From GCA-2709075 sp038146865 (GTDB lineage: Bacteria; Pseudomonadota; Alphaproteobacteria; MPNO01; UBA2964), in assembly GCA_038146865.1 (NCBI GenBank), contig JAYQSL010000002.1:62001-126000 (forward strand): DNA of 64,000 nucleotides, written 5' to 3'. The notes beneath the pieces were generated by a model. It searched no databases. It was given only the letters and a program-made list of their open reading frames with translations, and had not been told where the DNA came from. The position numbers and the translations under genes were made by a program. Shown here in pieces: positions 63,075 to 64,000 of the stretch. The stretch's first letter is position 1. Each line of letters starts with the position of its first letter.

Positions 63075-64000
63075 TCAACGTTTTCCAGCTCGTTCGATAT
63101 GGAGGCGTGCCATAAATGACATAAAAGGGTGAACACCCAACTCAACGAATTTTCTATCCGAGAGTTCTATAAGCGCTTTTTTTTCAATTTTTTTTAAATC
63201 AAGTTCTTTGACGTAAGCATTCGGATCAGACGCGTAGAGATCACGCTCATGAGTATCATTCGCTAACCGATGCAATATTTTTGTTAGTTCAAGCCTTTCT
63301 GGCGAAATAAGCGGGTAGTGAGGCGTAAACTCTGCTTTCGTTGGTTTAGACCACCAAGCAAGCGTTGCGTAATTATGATGCCAACTTGGATCCAGCGATA
63401 ACTTGTCGGGTTTTCTCTCTCCCAACAAGCCTGCACCGACACCCCAGCAGCGGAGTTCTATATTTCCAGTTTCATCAAGGCGCTTCTCATCAAGGGCTAA
63501 TAAATAACGAAGATTTCCATCAGCCATTTCCCCTAAAACTTTTTTATCAAAATCTAGATCTGGTTCAGCATATCGCTCGGTACCCGGGAAATGGGACATC
63601 CCACCACTAACCATGACGAGCACTCGCAAACCTAGTGCCCGGAGCCCTCGACCCATGGCTTCTCCCAGCGCATAACAACGCTCCATCCTTGGTTGAGGTG
63701 GTACATAGGCATTAACAAAGAGAGGCAGAATCGGAATGTCTCCAACAGCCATAAATTCCATCGGTATCCCCAGAGAATATTCAACCTCGGCTGTGGTTGT
63801 GTGTGAAACATCAAAACCTTCAGTGTAAAGATACTTAATTAACTCAGTGGCCTCTTTGCTCGCTATTTGATACTCAAATTGCTTTCCAGCAAAAGAGCCT
63901 ATTGCTTGTTTGCCTCGATGAATGACAAATGGTGGTACACAATGTAAGGGCAAACTGGTTGGCATGATCATTCGAAACCGTAACGATTAAGTCCGGTTTG
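63075..64000 (-). CDS. LigB-type class III extradiol dioxygenase with LigA-like C-terminus, 5' truncated and frameshifted
   Basis: A paralogue of the gene at 13955-15046: both share SGG(M/L)SHFPGT, NIELRCWGV, HHNY, and the C-terminal LGVHPF segment. The uninterrupted frame opens at 63971, but aligning to the paralogue shows that SNDHANQF lies in another frame just upstream. One extra base in GGG at 63948-63950 (plus strand) explains the break, and the gene then runs off the right edge. It cleaves a catecholic ring in an extradiol manner; its position next to the Rieske dioxygenase suggests consecutive steps in aromatic breakdown. Confidence 0.82.

Overview
The window looks like the chromosome of a marine alphaproteobacterium with a moderate, slightly AT-rich base composition. 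It is a chromosomal housekeeping backbone (yajC-secDF, trmFO, uvrA, ssb, gyrA, coaD, recG, sdhE, mfd) with a proteorhodopsin/retinal gene cluster and several catabolic modules. A SAR116-like surface-ocean lineage would fit, but the genus cannot be fixed from this sequence. I see no insertion sequence, prophage, CRISPR array or rRNA operon.

Layout. 0-5.5 kb: the end of an NlpD-like LytM gene, a DUF815 ATPase, yajC-secD-secF, an Mth938/NDUFAF3-like gene and a PuuD-type membrane protein. 5.6-15 kb: hpnE and hpnC, an NDUFAF6-like protein, trmFO, uvrA, a D-2-hydroxyacid dehydrogenase and a LigB-LigA type extradiol dioxygenase. 15-19.3 kb: ssb, gyrA, coaD, tRNA-Lys(UUU). 19.5-26.3 kb: a complete phosphate regulon, phoR-pstSCAB-phoU-phoB, with a three-repeat Pho box before pstS. 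26.3-33.2 kb: a reverse-strand phototrophy operon, proteorhodopsin-crtE-crtI-crtB-crtY-blh, flanked by a CREST/ceramidase-like membrane protein. 33.2-35.5 kb: a secreted protein with 11-residue basic repeats and a fascin-like beta-trefoil, followed by scrambled copies of the trefoil. 35.7-37.7 kb: PiT phosphate permease and DUF47 partner. 38-49 kb: TauD-type dioxygenase, class III alcohol dehydrogenase, an SpmA-SpmB fusion, tandem MFS carriers, then an aspartate dehydrogenase / enoyl-CoA hydratase / acyl-CoA ligase / trmO operon, and a candidate 6S RNA. 49-58 kb: MaoC, DUF502, recG, sdhE, mfd, a TPR-glycosyltransferase-like protein. 58-64 kb: FrnE-like DsbA, egtD, a third MFS carrier, a Rieske dioxygenase alpha/beta pair and a second LigB-LigA type gene running off the right edge.

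How the genes work together. CrtE, CrtI, CrtB and CrtY make beta-carotene, Blh cleaves it to retinal, and the rhodopsin (green-tuned, with all proton-pumping residues) uses the retinal. High- and low-affinity phosphate uptake genes lie on either side of this cluster. The Rieske dioxygenase and the two LigB-type enzymes point to aromatic ring oxidation and cleavage.

A major caveat is that at least eight otherwise intact conserved genes carry apparent single-base frameshifts: phoR, crtE, crtI (two), enoyl-CoA hydratase, the fascin-like gene, egtD, the last ligB gene, and probably the mfd 5' end. Several lie at homopolymers. Their number and the varied essential or operonic genes affected suggest consensus sequencing errors rather than gene decay. 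I therefore annotate each as one gene spanning the shift.
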